Notes: generated from the letters alone by a model not told the origin. A DNA stretch of 64,000 bases from Pseudooceanicola algae (GCF_003590145.2 NZ_CP060438.1:1-64000); one strand, 5' to 3'; positions 16,660 through 26,164 are shown, numbered from the stretch's first letter. Numbers and translations: made by a program.

Positions 16660-17577
16660 TCAGAGCACCGGAGAATCCTCTGGCACCTCGGCCGGGGCCG
16701 ACAGGCGGGCCATGTCCAGAAAGGCGCGGGCGGCGGGGGACAGGTCGTGGCGGGCGCGGGTGTATTGCATGAACCGCCGACAGTTTGCCGCCCCCTCGAA
16801 GGGCAGGAAGGTCAGGCCGAAGACCGGCGCGAAGATGCGGGCATAGGCGGGGGCGACGGTGACGTAATCCTCTCGTCCGACGATGGCCAGGGCGCTCATC
16901 ATGCCCAGAACCCGCATGTCACCGGCCCGGGGCGTCATGCCATGGCCCAGCAGGCTGCGGTGCAATACCTCGCTGAAATCATCCGAATAATTGATCCAGC
17001 GGGCCTTTTCGACGGCGGCCATGTCGGGGCGCCCCTCGGCCCCGCAGAGCGGCGATCCTGTTTGCAGCACCAGTTGCATAGGCACGTCCCAGAGGAAATC
17101 TGCGGCAACCCCGGCCACCGGCGCGCGCTCCGGCCCGATGCCGATCTCGGCCTCCCCTCCGGCAACCAGGTCGATCACCCCATCCCCGGCGGTTTCGACG
17201 ATCGAGACCTCGATATCGGGATAAAGGCTTCGAAACGGGCCGAGGACCTGAGGCAACCAGCAACAGCCCAGCATCTGCGGCACCGCCAGTCGCAGGTGGC
17301 CGCGCTGAAGCAGGCGCAGGTCGGAGGCAGATTCGGTTATGTTGTGCAGATCGTCCAGTACCCGCAGGACGGTCGGCAGGATTTCGGTCCCGAATTCGGT
17401 CAGGTGGGCCCCCCGCCCGGTGCGCTGGAACAGGGACAGGCGCAGCTCTGTCTCGAACTGGCGGATCAGGATCGACACCGCCGCCTGGGTCAGCCCCAGT
17501 TCCTCGGCGGCGGCGGTGAAACTGCGCGCCTCGGCGACCGCCCGAAAGGCGCGCAGCTGACGAAGGGAGACTGGCAT
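16660..17577 (-). CDS. LysR-family transcriptional regulator
   Basis: A 305-residue LysR-type regulator: N-terminal helix-turn-helix (residues 4-62, 'QLRAFRAVAEARSFTAAAEE') and a C-terminal effector-binding domain. It is divergent from the DadA-like oxidase gene and the tripartite transporter, so it most likely controls them in response to the transported substrate. An inverted repeat suited to LysR binding lies in the intergenic gap. Confidence 0.85.
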   Translation of the reverse strand: MPVSLRQLRAFRAVAEARSFTAAAEELGLTQAAVSILIRQFETELRLSLFQRTGRGAHLTEFGTEILPTVLRVLDDLHNITESASDLRLLQRGHLRLAVPQMLGCCWLPQVLGPFRSLYPDIEVSIVETAGDGVIDLVAGGEAEIGIGPERAPVAGVAADFLWDVPMQLVLQTGSPLCGAEGRPDMAAVEKARWINYSDDFSEVLHRSLLGHGMTPRAGDMRVLGMMSALAIVGREDYVTVAPAYARIFAPVFGLTFLPFEGAANCRRFMQYTRARHDLSPAARAFLDMARLSAPAEVPEDSPVL

Positions 17578-17589
17578 AATAAAACCTTA

Positions 17590-17630
17590 TGGATCAGTAA
17601 AACCATTTCATTTGTATTATTTCTGATCCA
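17590..17630. promoter_or_regulatory. Candidate LysR operator
   Basis: Perfect 8-bp arms TGGATCAG (17590-17597) and CTGATCCA (17623-17630) separated by 25 AT-rich bases, between the divergent LysR gene and the oxidase gene. Confidence 0.5.
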
Positions 17631-17676
17631 CCCGGACAATCAACTGAAGACGAAATAACGACGAGACCGGAACAGC

Positions 17677-18966
17677 ATGCATATCGCAATCATCGGAACG
17701 GGGATCGTTGGCGCCGCCACCGCAGGCTGGCTGCAACGCGACGGCCACAGGGTGACCTTCATCGACCCGAAAGAGGCCGGAGAGGCCTGTTCCTATGGCA
17801 ATGCCGGATCGCTTTCGCCCAGTGCCGTCTTGCCCGTTGCCATGCCAGGCATGTGGAAAAAGGTCCCCAAGTGGTTGCTGGACCCGGAAGGGCCGCTGGT
17901 GATCCGCAGCCATTACCTGCCCCGTGTCCTGCCCTGGCTGATGCAGTTCCTGCGCCATGCCAACGAAGCCGAGGTGACGCGAATCGCCAGCGCCATGCGC
18001 GGCCTGCTGGCCCCGGTCTTTGATGCCTATACGCCGCTGCTGCAACGGGCCGGGGCGATGTCCCTGCTGCGCCAGAACGGCTGTCTCTATGTCTATTCAT
18101 CGCGTGAAACGGCGCAAAAATGGGCTTGGGGGGCAAATCTGCGCCGCAGCCTCGGGGTCGAGATGCAGGAAGTCGAAGGCGAGGACCTGTTCGATCTGGA
18201 ACCGGCGTTGCGCGGGTCCTTCGAATTCGGCCAGTTCGCCCCGGACAACGGATCGACGCCGGACCCTTCGGCGTTGGTCAAGGCGATCTACGGACAGGCG
18301 ATCAAAGATGGGGCGGTGCATCTGCGCGCCAGCGCCATCGGTTTCCGCAAGACCGGCGGCCGCGTGGACGAGGTGCTGACCGACAGCGCCGGGGCCCTGG
18401 CCGTGGATGGCGTGGTCCTGGCGGCCGGTGCCTGGTCTGGTGTCCTGGCGCGACAGTTGGGCACCAGGGTCCCGCTGGAAAGCCAGCGCGGCTATCACGT
18501 GACGGTCACCGAGCCGGGCATTTCCCTGAGCCGCAATGTCATGGCCGTGGAACAGAACATCATGGTCAATCCCATGACGATGGGCCTGCGCCTTGCGGGG
18601 ACGGTCGAACTGGCCGGGCTGAAGGCGCCGCCCAACTACGCCCGCGCCGAAGCCCTGCTGACGGTGGGCAAGAAGCTGTTTCCCGACATGAACCCCGATC
18701 CGCACGAGGTCTGGATGGGCCACCGCCCCTGCATGCCGGATTCGATGCCGGTGATCGGGCAGGCTCCGGGCATGGAAAACGCCTGGCTGGGCTTTGGCCA
18801 TGGCCATGTGGGCATGTGCGGCGGGGCCACGACCGGGCGCGAACTGGCCAACCTGATCGGCAACCGCCCGCCCGAGATCGACCTGGCGCCCTTTGCCGCC
18901 GACCGGTTCAGCCGGTCCCCCCTTGCCACCAACCGGGTCAGCCGGTCGGGACGCAAAGCCGCCTGA
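17677..18966 (+). CDS. FAD-dependent D-amino-acid dehydrogenase-like oxidoreductase (DadA/DAO family)
   Basis: A 429-residue flavoprotein. The dinucleotide-binding motif GTGIVG is at residues 7-12, and the C-terminus contains 'GFGHGHVGMCGGATTGRELA', typical of the DadA branch of the DAO superfamily, which oxidises D-amino acids or related secondary amines to imino acids. The substrate is not determinable. It heads a plus-strand cluster with a tripartite tricarboxylate transporter and is divergent from a LysR regulator, so uptake and oxidation of one substrate are probably linked. Confidence 0.8.
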   Translation: MHIAIIGTGIVGAATAGWLQRDGHRVTFIDPKEAGEACSYGNAGSLSPSAVLPVAMPGMWKKVPKWLLDPEGPLVIRSHYLPRVLPWLMQFLRHANEAEVTRIASAMRGLLAPVFDAYTPLLQRAGAMSLLRQNGCLYVYSSRETAQKWAWGANLRRSLGVEMQEVEGEDLFDLEPALRGSFEFGQFAPDNGSTPDPSALVKAIYGQAIKDGAVHLRASAIGFRKTGGRVDEVLTDSAGALAVDGVVLAAGAWSGVLARQLGTRVPLESQRGYHVTVTEPGISLSRNVMAVEQNIMVNPMTMGLRLAGTVELAGLKAPPNYARAEALLTVGKKLFPDMNPDPHEVWMGHRPCMPDSMPVIGQAPGMENAWLGFGHGHVGMCGGATTGRELANLIGNRPPEIDLAPFAADRFSRSPLATNRVSRSGRKAA

Positions 18967-19049
18967 GCGCGGTCCCAAGGGCCCCGTCGCCGGGTCCCCA
19001 ACGAAATCAATAAGCCCCAAGGGGCATTCCAACAGACCGGAGAACCAAG

Positions 19050-20051
19050 ATGACCAAGACGATGAAACGGCATTTCCTGAAAGGGCTGGGCGCCATGGCG
19101 CTGGCCCTGACCGCGGGCCTTGGCGCGACGACGGGCGCGCAGGCCGCCAATGGCGCCTTTCCCGACAAGCCGATCACGATTGTCGTGCCCTTCCCGCCGG
19201 GAGGCTCGACCGACCTTCTGGCCCGCAAGATCGGAGAGTCCATTTCCACCACGCTCGGTCAGCCTGTCGTGGTCGAGAACCGCGGCGGGGCCGGGGGCAC
19301 CGTGGGCGCGAACTACGTCGCGAAATCCGATCCCGACGGCTACACGTTGTTGATGGGTGTGACCGGCTCCAACGCGATCAGCGCGGCGTTGCGCGATGAC
19401 CTGCCCTATAACCCGGTCACCGATTTCGACCCGGTCAGCATCGTGATCTCGTCGCCGCTGGCGCTGGTGGTCAATGCCGACAGCGATTTCAACTCGGTCC
19501 AGGATGTGCTGGATTACACCGCAGCCAATCCCGACACCTTTACCCATGGCACGCCGGGCGTCGGCACCTCGATGCATATGGCCGGAGAATTGTTCGCGCT
19601 GGAATCCGGCAACAAGCTGGTGCACGTTCCCTATTCGGGCAGCGCCGCCGCCCTGCAGGATCTGCTGGGGGAACGCATCGACGCCATGTTCGGCGATATC
19701 CTGGTGACTTCTGAATACATCAGCGCGGGCCGTCTGCGGGCGCTTGGCGTGACCGGCGCGCAGGAACATTACCTGCTGGAAGGCGTGCCGACCATCGCCG
19801 AGGCAGGTCTGCCCGGCTATGCCGCCGTGTCCTGGCAGGGTCTTTTCGCCCCCGCCGGCACCCCCGAAGACGTGCTTGCCACGCTTTATGGCGCGGTCGA
19901 GGACGCCTTGCAGACCGATGACCTGCAGACCCTGTTCCGTGAACGCGGTTTCCTGGTCGAAGGCAAGGATCCTGCGACCTCCAAGGACTTCATCGCGACC
20001 GAAGTCGACAAGTGGACCGAAGTCGTGAATGTCGCGGGCCTGAAGCAGTAA
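19050..20051 (+). CDS. Tripartite tricarboxylate transporter substrate-binding protein (TctC/Bug family)
   Basis: A 333-residue periplasmic binding protein with a signal peptide cleaved near residue 32 (AQA). The N-terminal mature region 'FPDKPITIVVPFPPGGSTD' is the Bug/TctC signature that binds a carboxylate of the ligand. It delivers substrate to the TctA/TctB membrane complex encoded just downstream, after a GC-rich hairpin. Confidence 0.9.
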   Translation: MTKTMKRHFLKGLGAMALALTAGLGATTGAQAANGAFPDKPITIVVPFPPGGSTDLLARKIGESISTTLGQPVVVENRGGAGGTVGANYVAKSDPDGYTLLMGVTGSNAISAALRDDLPYNPVTDFDPVSIVISSPLALVVNADSDFNSVQDVLDYTAANPDTFTHGTPGVGTSMHMAGELFALESGNKLVHVPYSGSAAALQDLLGERIDAMFGDILVTSEYISAGRLRALGVTGAQEHYLLEGVPTIAEAGLPGYAAVSWQGLFAPAGTPEDVLATLYGAVEDALQTDDLQTLFRERGFLVEGKDPATSKDFIATEVDKWTEVVNVAGLKQ

Positions 20052-20088
20052 CACCTGCCGGCCGCGCAACGGCCTGTTTCCGAGACCA

Positions 20089-20118
20089 GGGTGCGGGCGG
20101 GTTCGCCTGCCCGCACCC
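20089..20118 (+). terminator. Hairpin after the binding-protein gene
   Basis: Perfect 10-bp stem GGGTGCGGGC/GCCCGCACCC with a 10-base loop, between the tctC-like and tctB-like genes. There is no T run, so partial termination or mRNA protection is more likely than full stop. Confidence 0.5.
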
Positions 20119-20172
20119 TTCGGACCCCCGCGCAATGGGGGCCGCCGATTTACCGCAGCCACGCATCCTGGG

Positions 20173-20655
20173 ATGGCAGCCTTGAACAGATACCTGATTT
20201 CTCACTTCCTGCCCGGTGCCGTCGTGGTCGCGACCGGGGTCGCCATCGCCCTGGTGTCCCTTGGCTATCCGATGGGCAACCTGTTGCGACCGGGCCCCGG
20301 TTTCTTTCCCATGGTCATCGCGGTGCTTCTGTCCCTGCTCGGGATTGGCGTGCTGGCAGAGGCCCGGGTCGCATATCGCGCCCGGTCTGCCGCGCCGGGT
20401 GACACAGAGGCCCAGCCCCCCTTTCCCTGGCGCCCGGTCCTGTGCACCTGCGCCGGCGTGCTGGTCTTTGCCCTGACGGTCGAGCGGATCGGCTTTGTCC
20501 CGGCCTCCTGCCTGCTGATCGCCATCACCGCCTTTGCCGAAACCGAACGCAGCTGGATACGCCTTGCGCTGGTTGCGCTGTTCATCGCGCTGTTCGGCAG
20601 CCTCGTCTTCATCTGGGGCCTCGGCCTGCCGCTAACTGCCTTCGGAGCCTCCTGA
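20173..20655 (+). CDS. Tripartite tricarboxylate transporter small membrane subunit (TctB family)
   Basis: A 160-residue protein with four predicted membrane spans (about 12-32, 43-58, 87-103 and 110-158 as two), matching the size and topology of TctB. It forms the membrane complex with TctA. Its TGA overlaps the ATG of the tctA-like gene by one base (TGATG), so translation is coupled. Confidence 0.85.
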   Translation: MAALNRYLISHFLPGAVVVATGVAIALVSLGYPMGNLLRPGPGFFPMVIAVLLSLLGIGVLAEARVAYRARSAAPGDTEAQPPFPWRPVLCTCAGVLVFALTVERIGFVPASCLLIAITAFAETERSWIRLALVALFIALFGSLVFIWGLGLPLTAFGAS

Positions 20656-22169
20656 TGGACATCCTGCACGGAATTGAGCTTGGGCTGCATACCGCCCTGA
20701 CATGGCATGCGTTGCTCTACTGCCTGATCGGCGTCAGTGTCGGCACCTTTGTCGGGGTCCTGCCGGGGATCGGCGCGCTGGCCGCGATCTCGCTCGCGCT
20801 GCCGCTGACCTACTACCTTGACCCGACCGATGCGCTGATCATGCTGGCGGGGATCTTCTATGGCGCGCAATACGGTGGCTCGACCGCCTCGATCCTGCTG
20901 AACCTTCCGGGCACGGCCACCGCCGCCATCACCTGTCTGGACGGCTATCCGCTGGCGCAACAGGGCAAGGCGCCGCTGGCGATCTTCGTCACCGCCATCA
21001 ACAGCTTTATCGGCTCGACCTTCGCGATCCTGCTGGTCATGGGCTTTGCCCCGCTGATCGCGGAATTCGCGCTGAGGTTCGGCGCCGAGGATTACTTTGC
21101 CGTCATCCTGCTGGGTCTTGTCGCGGCCTCGACCATGACACTCGGCTCGCCATTCAAGGCACTGGCGATGGTGGTTTTCGGGCTGGCGCTTGGCATGGTC
21201 GGCACGGATGTGAACACCGGGCAGTTCCGCTTTACCTTCGGGCTGTTCGAACTGGCCGACGGGTTCAGCATCGTGGCGCTGGCCATGGGCCTGTTCGGTG
21301 TCGCCGAGATCATCGCCAATATCGGCCAGCCCGCCGGCGTCCTGCAGACCGTCGGCAAGATCCGGTTCCGCGACATGCTGCCAAGCCGCAAGGAATGGAA
21401 GACCATCACCTGGCCCACCCTGCGCGGGTCGGCCATCGGGTCTTTCGTCGGCGCGCTGCCGGGCACCGGGCCGGGCATTGCCTCGTTGATGGCCTATGCG
21501 GTGGAAAAGCGGATCTCGAAACACCCCGAGACCTTCGGCAAGGGGGCGCTCGAAGGGATTTCCGCCCCCGAGGCGGCCAATAACGCCAGCGTGCAGGCGG
21601 CCTTCATCCCCACCCTGAGCCTCGGCATCCCCGGTGATGCGGTGGTGGCGGTGTTGATGGGGGCGATGATCCTGCATGGCATCACGCCGGGGCCGAACCT
21701 GATCAACGAACAGCCGCAGATGTTCTGGGGTCTGATCATGAGCTTCTGGGTCGGCAACCTGTTGCTTCTGGTGCTCAACATCCCGCTGATCGGCATGTGG
21801 GTCAGGCTGCTGTCGGTGCCCTATCGGCTGCTCTATCCCTGTGTGCTGATCTTCATCTGCCTCGGGGTCTATTCGGCCAACAACAACGTCTTCGACATCT
21901 TCGTGGTGCTCGGGTTCGGCATCCTCGGGTATCTGATGCGACGCACCGGGTTCCCGGCCACCCCGGTCCTGCTGGGCTTCATCCTCGGCCCGCTCCTGGA
22001 AGAGAACTTCCGCCGCGCGATGCTGTTGTCGAGGGGCGATCTGACGGTCTTCTTCACCAGCCCGATCAGCGCCGTCTTCATGGCGCTCAGCCTGCTGTTC
22101 ATCGCCTCGGTCTTCATGCCCGGATTGCGCGCGCGTCTGACGCGGCGCGCTCCCAAGGCGTCCGAATAA
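20655..22169 (+). CDS. Tripartite tricarboxylate transporter large permease (TctA family)
   Basis: A 504-residue, highly hydrophobic permease with the TctA pattern: 'FVGVLPGIGALAAISLALPLTY' (core only) near the N-terminus, and 'GALPGTGPGIASLMAY' and 'LGIPGDAVVAVLMGA' later. It uses the ion gradient to import the ligand captured by the TctC-like protein. The start at 20655 overlaps the tctB-like stop. It ends at a strong bidirectional hairpin facing the convergent hyuB. Confidence 0.92.
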   Translation: MDILHGIELGLHTALTWHALLYCLIGVSVGTFVGVLPGIGALAAISLALPLTYYLDPTDALIMLAGIFYGAQYGGSTASILLNLPGTATAAITCLDGYPLAQQGKAPLAIFVTAINSFIGSTFAILLVMGFAPLIAEFALRFGAEDYFAVILLGLVAASTMTLGSPFKALAMVVFGLALGMVGTDVNTGQFRFTFGLFELADGFSIVALAMGLFGVAEIIANIGQPAGVLQTVGKIRFRDMLPSRKEWKTITWPTLRGSAIGSFVGALPGTGPGIASLMAYAVEKRISKHPETFGKGALEGISAPEAANNASVQAAFIPTLSLGIPGDAVVAVLMGAMILHGITPGPNLINEQPQMFWGLIMSFWVGNLLLLVLNIPLIGMWVRLLSVPYRLLYPCVLIFICLGVYSANNNVFDIFVVLGFGILGYLMRRTGFPATPVLLGFILGPLLEENFRRAMLLSRGDLTVFFTSPISAVFMALSLLFIASVFMPGLRARLTRRAPKASE

Positions 22170-22174
22170 CCCGC

Positions 22175-22204
22175 GCAGGCCCCCGGCGGTTACCGGGGGC
22201 CTGC
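22175..22204. terminator. Bidirectional terminator hairpin
   Basis: A perfect 12-bp stem (GCAGGCCCCCGG/CCGGGGGCCTGC, 6-base loop) between convergent tctA-like and hyuB genes. The hyuB stop codon lies in the hairpin. Confidence 0.65.
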
Positions 22205-23794
22205 TGGCCGGGCCTGTTCCGGCGCGCGGGCCTCTGGCGGCGTGCCATAGCCGGCCCCGCCCGAACTTTCGATGATCAGCACATCGCCCTTGTTCAGCGT
22301 GATGGCCGAGCGCGCGGTCAGTTCCATTCTGGCACCATCGGCGCGGATCACGGTTGCGGCCGATCCCCTGGGCGACCCGCCGCCATGGGCGCCTTTGGCG
22401 ACGCGGGCAAACCGTTCGCCCCGGATCGAGGCGGCAATCCCGTCGGTCAGCGCCTCGTAGGTCCGGATCACCCCGTCGCCGCCGCGAAAACGTCCCGGAC
22501 CGCCGGATCCGGCCCGGCATCCGGCGGACAGCAGGCGCATGGGGACCAGCGATTCCAGCGATTCAGCCGAGATGTTCATGGCGTTGCCCACATCCGTCGA
22601 AATCCCCGGCGCGCCATCTGCATGGGGCGCGCCTCCGGCGCCGCCCGCGACGATCTCGGTCGACAGGAAGGGTATCCCCTGGGCGTCCTTGCCTGAAAAG
22701 GCGATGACATAGGACATGCCGGAATTGGCGGCCGGCATGCGGTCGGGATCGGCTTCGGCCAGAGCCTGCAGGACGGCCGAGGTAATGCAGCGCACCATGT
22801 TCATCCGCGCATTGACGGCGGCGGGCAGGGCGGCGTTGACGATGCTCTCCTCCGGCAGATCCAGCGTGATCCGCCGCAGGATGCCGCCGTTGCGCAGCGC
22901 GCTATCGCCCATGAGCGTCAGCAATCCGTAGAACACCGCCGACAGGGGCCCCGAACGCACGCAATTGACCGGCGCCTGCACCTGCGGTGAGGAGCCGTGG
23001 AAATCCGCAACCATGTGGCCGTCGCGGATCGCGATGGCAACATGGGCTTCGCAGGGGCCGAGATGTGCGACCGGGTCCAGCGCATCCATGCCGTGAAAGG
23101 GACCCGTGGGCAGGGCCTCCAGGCGGGCGGCAGTTTCCGCCTCGGCCCGGTCCAGCAGGGCGTCGAGCGCCTGAAGGAACGGCGCGGTGCCAAGATCCTG
23201 CGCAATCCGCCGCAGGCCATGGGCGGCACTGCGCCCGGCGGCCAGTTGGGTTTCCAGATCGCCCAGCACCACATCCGGCGCGCGCGAGGCAAAGCGGATC
23301 AGGTTGGCAAAATCCCGGCCGAAGCCATCCGTCTGCCCGGCCCGCATCGGCGGCAGGCGCAGGCCCTCGTGATAGATCTCGGTCGCATCGGGCGGCACGG
23401 ATCCCGCGCGGGTGCCGCCGATGTCCTGATGGTGCAGCAGGCTGGCGGTCAGCGCGATCAGCATGTCGCCTGCAAAGACCGGCTGGACCACCGCGATATC
23501 GGGCAGGTGAGTACCGCCGGAAAACGGGTCGTTGGTGACAAAGACATCGCCGGGCTGCATCTGCTCTGCGGGGTATTCCCGCAGGATCGCGCCCACGGCC
23601 CCGGGCAGCGCGCCAAGCAGCAGCGGGATCGCCTCGGCCAGGGCCAGCAGTTCGCCCTTTGGCGTGAACAGCGCGCAGGAGGCATCCGCGCCTTCGCGCA
23701 CCACGGGCGACACCGCGACGCGCAACAGGGTCTGCTGCATGCCCTCGGCCAGACCATCTAGGCGCAGTTGCAGGATGGAGAGGTCATCGTTCAT
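22190..23794 (-). CDS. hyuB: Hydantoinase/oxoprolinase subunit B (HyuB family)
   Basis: A 534-residue member of the hydantoinase B/oxoprolinase family. The segment 'GDVFVTNDPFSGGTHLPDI' and the C-terminal 'GGAGYGTPPEARA' are characteristic. With HyuA it should hydrolyse a cyclic amide such as a hydantoin, N-methylhydantoin or 5-oxoproline at the expense of ATP. The start at ATG 23794 forms an ATGA overlap with the hyuA stop. The exact ring substrate is unknown. Confidence 0.88.
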   Translation of the reverse strand: MNDDLSILQLRLDGLAEGMQQTLLRVAVSPVVREGADASCALFTPKGELLALAEAIPLLLGALPGAVGAILREYPAEQMQPGDVFVTNDPFSGGTHLPDIAVVQPVFAGDMLIALTASLLHHQDIGGTRAGSVPPDATEIYHEGLRLPPMRAGQTDGFGRDFANLIRFASRAPDVVLGDLETQLAAGRSAAHGLRRIAQDLGTAPFLQALDALLDRAEAETAARLEALPTGPFHGMDALDPVAHLGPCEAHVAIAIRDGHMVADFHGSSPQVQAPVNCVRSGPLSAVFYGLLTLMGDSALRNGGILRRITLDLPEESIVNAALPAAVNARMNMVRCITSAVLQALAEADPDRMPAANSGMSYVIAFSGKDAQGIPFLSTEIVAGGAGGAPHADGAPGISTDVGNAMNISAESLESLVPMRLLSAGCRAGSGGPGRFRGGDGVIRTYEALTDGIAASIRGERFARVAKGAHGGGSPRGSAATVIRADGARMELTARSAITLNKGDVLIIESSGGAGYGTPPEARAPEQARPAGPR

Positions 23795-25545
23795 GGCAGG
23801 CTCCGTTCCAGGATACAGGCGGTCTCGCTGCCGGTCAGGTGCCAGCCCTCGGGGCACCAGATCGCGCCCGCTTCGGTGGCGATCAACCCGGTGGTCGCCG
23901 TCGGCGACAGGGGCGCCATCGGTGGCACCGGCCCGAAGGTATCGCGCCGGACGGAGATCGAGAACAGATACCCCGGTCCCGGCGGCGCAATGCCGTATTC
24001 GGCGCGGAAGGCCGCCGCGAAAGCCTCTGCGATGCTCTGCCCGGAGGTGGGGCGGATGGTCAGCCGCAGGGGCATCGGGTGCATCTGCCGCCGGGCGGCC
24101 AGCATGAGGTCATAGGTCAGGTCTTCGCCGCTGCCCAGATCAGCCTCCAGTCCGTCCAGAAGCGGGTCGAGGGCCTCTGCCGGCAGGTCGTTCAGCGGTT
24201 GGTCGACGCGGGTCAGGACTTCCTTGCGGCGGGCAGCCTGCATCAGCCCGATTGCGCCGGAGGCGCCGGGCGCCCGCGGCAGAAGCACGCGGTCCAGACC
24301 CATGGACGCCGCGATATCCGCCGCCAGCAACGCCCCGGTGCCGCCCATGACGGCAAGGGCCGCGCGCCCGGGATCCATGTTGCGCCGCGTGGCGTAGCGG
24401 GTCAGGGCATGGGCCATCCGGTCGGCGGCGGCGGCCACCACGGCCTCGGGGGGGAAAGGTGCGGTCCAGGGGGTCGTCGCGGGCAACCGGCCAAGGGCGG
24501 CAAGCGCGTCGTCGAGGCGGGGGGCCTGCGGGGCCGTGGTGACAAAGGTCAGGCCCTCGGGCGTTTCCGCAACCCGCCGGGCGCCGCCAAGGGCAATGCT
24601 TTCGATATCGGTGCAAGCCTCGCGCAGGGGCACACCAGCCAGCAGGCCTGTCTCGGACAGACGGGGATCTCCGGCACGGGCAGTGGACAGATCGGCGCTG
24701 AGCGATCCGATATCCGCCGCGATCAGCGGGGCCTGGTCCGACAGCGCCGCGCCTGCACGGGCGGCGGCAGCGGGCGCACCGGCCAGCAGCACGGCGCGGT
24801 GCCGGGCCGCCGCTTGATCCGGCACCAGCACGCCGCGCCCGTCCCCGAACAGCAGTTCGCCGGCAAAGCCGCGTGCCTGAAGGGCGGCGCGCAGATCCCG
24901 CAGGGCAGCATCCATATGGGCGGCCAGCCAGGCGTCGGTCAGGGTCGAAACACTGCGCTCATATTCGCGGGGGCCGGGGTCGACCTGATGCGAAAGGCTG
25001 ACGCTGAGGTCGGGCAGGGCTTCGGTCAGCGCTTTGGCAAGCTGCACTTCCTGCGCGGGGTTCACATGGGCGAACAGCAGGCAGATCGCGACGGACCGGA
25101 TGCCGCGCGCGCGCAGGCTGGACAGCGCGGTCGCGATATCATCCGGATCAAGCGGGATCAGTTCCTGCCCTGCCGCATCGAGGCGCCCGCCGATTTCATG
25201 CACGTCCTGCGGATCGACCAGGAAGGTCGGCGCGGGGGATCGCGCGACGGGATCGTAAAGCGCGGCGCGGTTCTGTCGACCCAGCCGCAGGGTATCGCCG
25301 AAACCGCGTGTCGTCAGCAGCGCCACGGGCTCGGGCCTGCGCGCCAGCAGCGCGTTGAGCGGTGCGGTGGTGACAAGGCGCAGCTCGGCAAGGCGGGCCG
25401 GATCAAGCTCCATGGCTGCCAGTCCATCCATCAGGTCCCCGACCAGTTCCCCGGTCACGGGGCGCTTGAGGATCCGCAGCGCGGTATCATCCCAGGCTAC
25501 GAGATCGGCGAAAGTGGCGCCGAGATCCACGGCAAGGCGGGTCAT
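23791..25545 (-). CDS. hyuA: Hydantoinase/oxoprolinase subunit A (HyuA family, ATPase)
   Basis: A 584-residue protein with an ASKHA-type phosphate loop at the N-terminus ('LAVDLGATFADLVAWD') and 'IAADIGSLSADLS' further on. The family usually shows DxGGTxTD; here Gly-Thr are replaced (DLGATFAD and DIGSLSAD), a departure worth noting. It is shorter than the 680-700 residues typical of HyuA. ATG 25545 overlaps the stop of the upstream lyase-like gene (ATGA). It is the likely ATP-dependent partner of HyuB. Confidence 0.82.
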   Translation of the reverse strand: MTRLAVDLGATFADLVAWDDTALRILKRPVTGELVGDLMDGLAAMELDPARLAELRLVTTAPLNALLARRPEPVALLTTRGFGDTLRLGRQNRAALYDPVARSPAPTFLVDPQDVHEIGGRLDAAGQELIPLDPDDIATALSSLRARGIRSVAICLLFAHVNPAQEVQLAKALTEALPDLSVSLSHQVDPGPREYERSVSTLTDAWLAAHMDAALRDLRAALQARGFAGELLFGDGRGVLVPDQAAARHRAVLLAGAPAAAARAGAALSDQAPLIAADIGSLSADLSTARAGDPRLSETGLLAGVPLREACTDIESIALGGARRVAETPEGLTFVTTAPQAPRLDDALAALGRLPATTPWTAPFPPEAVVAAAADRMAHALTRYATRRNMDPGRAALAVMGGTGALLAADIAASMGLDRVLLPRAPGASGAIGLMQAARRKEVLTRVDQPLNDLPAEALDPLLDGLEADLGSGEDLTYDLMLAARRQMHPMPLRLTIRPTSGQSIAEAFAAAFRAEYGIAPPGPGYLFSISVRRDTFGPVPPMAPLSPTATTGLIATEAGAIWCPEGWHLTGSETACILERSLP

Positions 25546-26114
25546 GCGCGGGTGTCCGTGCAATCCATGGCGTCGGGCCAGAGGATGGCCCAGGGGGCGG
25601 CCAGCGGGCGGAATTCGGTGTCGCGGGCGGCATCGCCGGTCTTCCACATCAGCGAGGCAAAGCAGGCGGCCCGGTCGAGCGCCACGATCCCGTGATGCCA
25701 GACGCCGGGCGCATAGGTCACCACGTCCTGCGGCCCGGCGACAAAGGCCAGCGGCGCGCCTTCGGGGCCATCGGGCCAGACGGCAACCAGCCAGCGGGCG
25801 GCGGTCATCGGGCTGAACATCTGCGCGGAATGCAGGTGCCGTTCGACGGTTCCCGCGATCAGGGGACCCTTTTCCTGCGCAACCTCGTAGAAGTCCAGTT
25901 TCGCCTCTGCCGCCTCGGGGAGATGGGCAAAGCCGGTGTCGCTTTTGCTGAGGCGGACATGACCGTCGCGGATCATCCTGACCGCGCCTAGGCCGGGGCG
26001 GGCGACATGACCGAAGGGGGCAAAGGACCCGGGCGTCAGGGGGCGGGCCCTGATCTGCCGGTCGGACGGGATCGGATCGGCTGGACCGGGGGCGGGTGCG
26101 CTGGTCTGGGTCAT
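25542..26114 (-). CDS. Ureidoglycolate lyase-like protein (AllA family)
   Basis: A 190-residue cupin-fold protein. The AllA signature residues are visible in 'ERHLHSAQMFSPM' (91-103) and 'PGVWHHGIVALD' (136-147). AllA releases urea from ureidoglycolate, the last step of purine/allantoin breakdown. It heads the minus-strand unit AllA-HyuA-HyuB, all joined by 4-nt overlaps, so the protein should act in the same pathway as the ATP-dependent ring-opening enzyme. A related ureido-acid may be the true substrate. Confidence 0.8.
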   Translation of the reverse strand: MTQTSAPAPGPADPIPSDRQIRARPLTPGSFAPFGHVARPGLGAVRMIRDGHVRLSKSDTGFAHLPEAAEAKLDFYEVAQEKGPLIAGTVERHLHSAQMFSPMTAARWLVAVWPDGPEGAPLAFVAGPQDVVTYAPGVWHHGIVALDRAACFASLMWKTGDAARDTEFRPLAAPWAILWPDAMDCTDTRA

Positions 26115-26164
26115 GGTGGGTCCTTCGATCCTATGGATTGTCTCGGGCGGCCGGGCTGTCGCGA

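Noticed and set aside
20265-22520. A 751-codon open frame on the minus strand across the tctA-like gene
   Set aside because: Antisense to a well-supported permease gene and rich in Arg, Gln and Gly, as expected for shadow frames.
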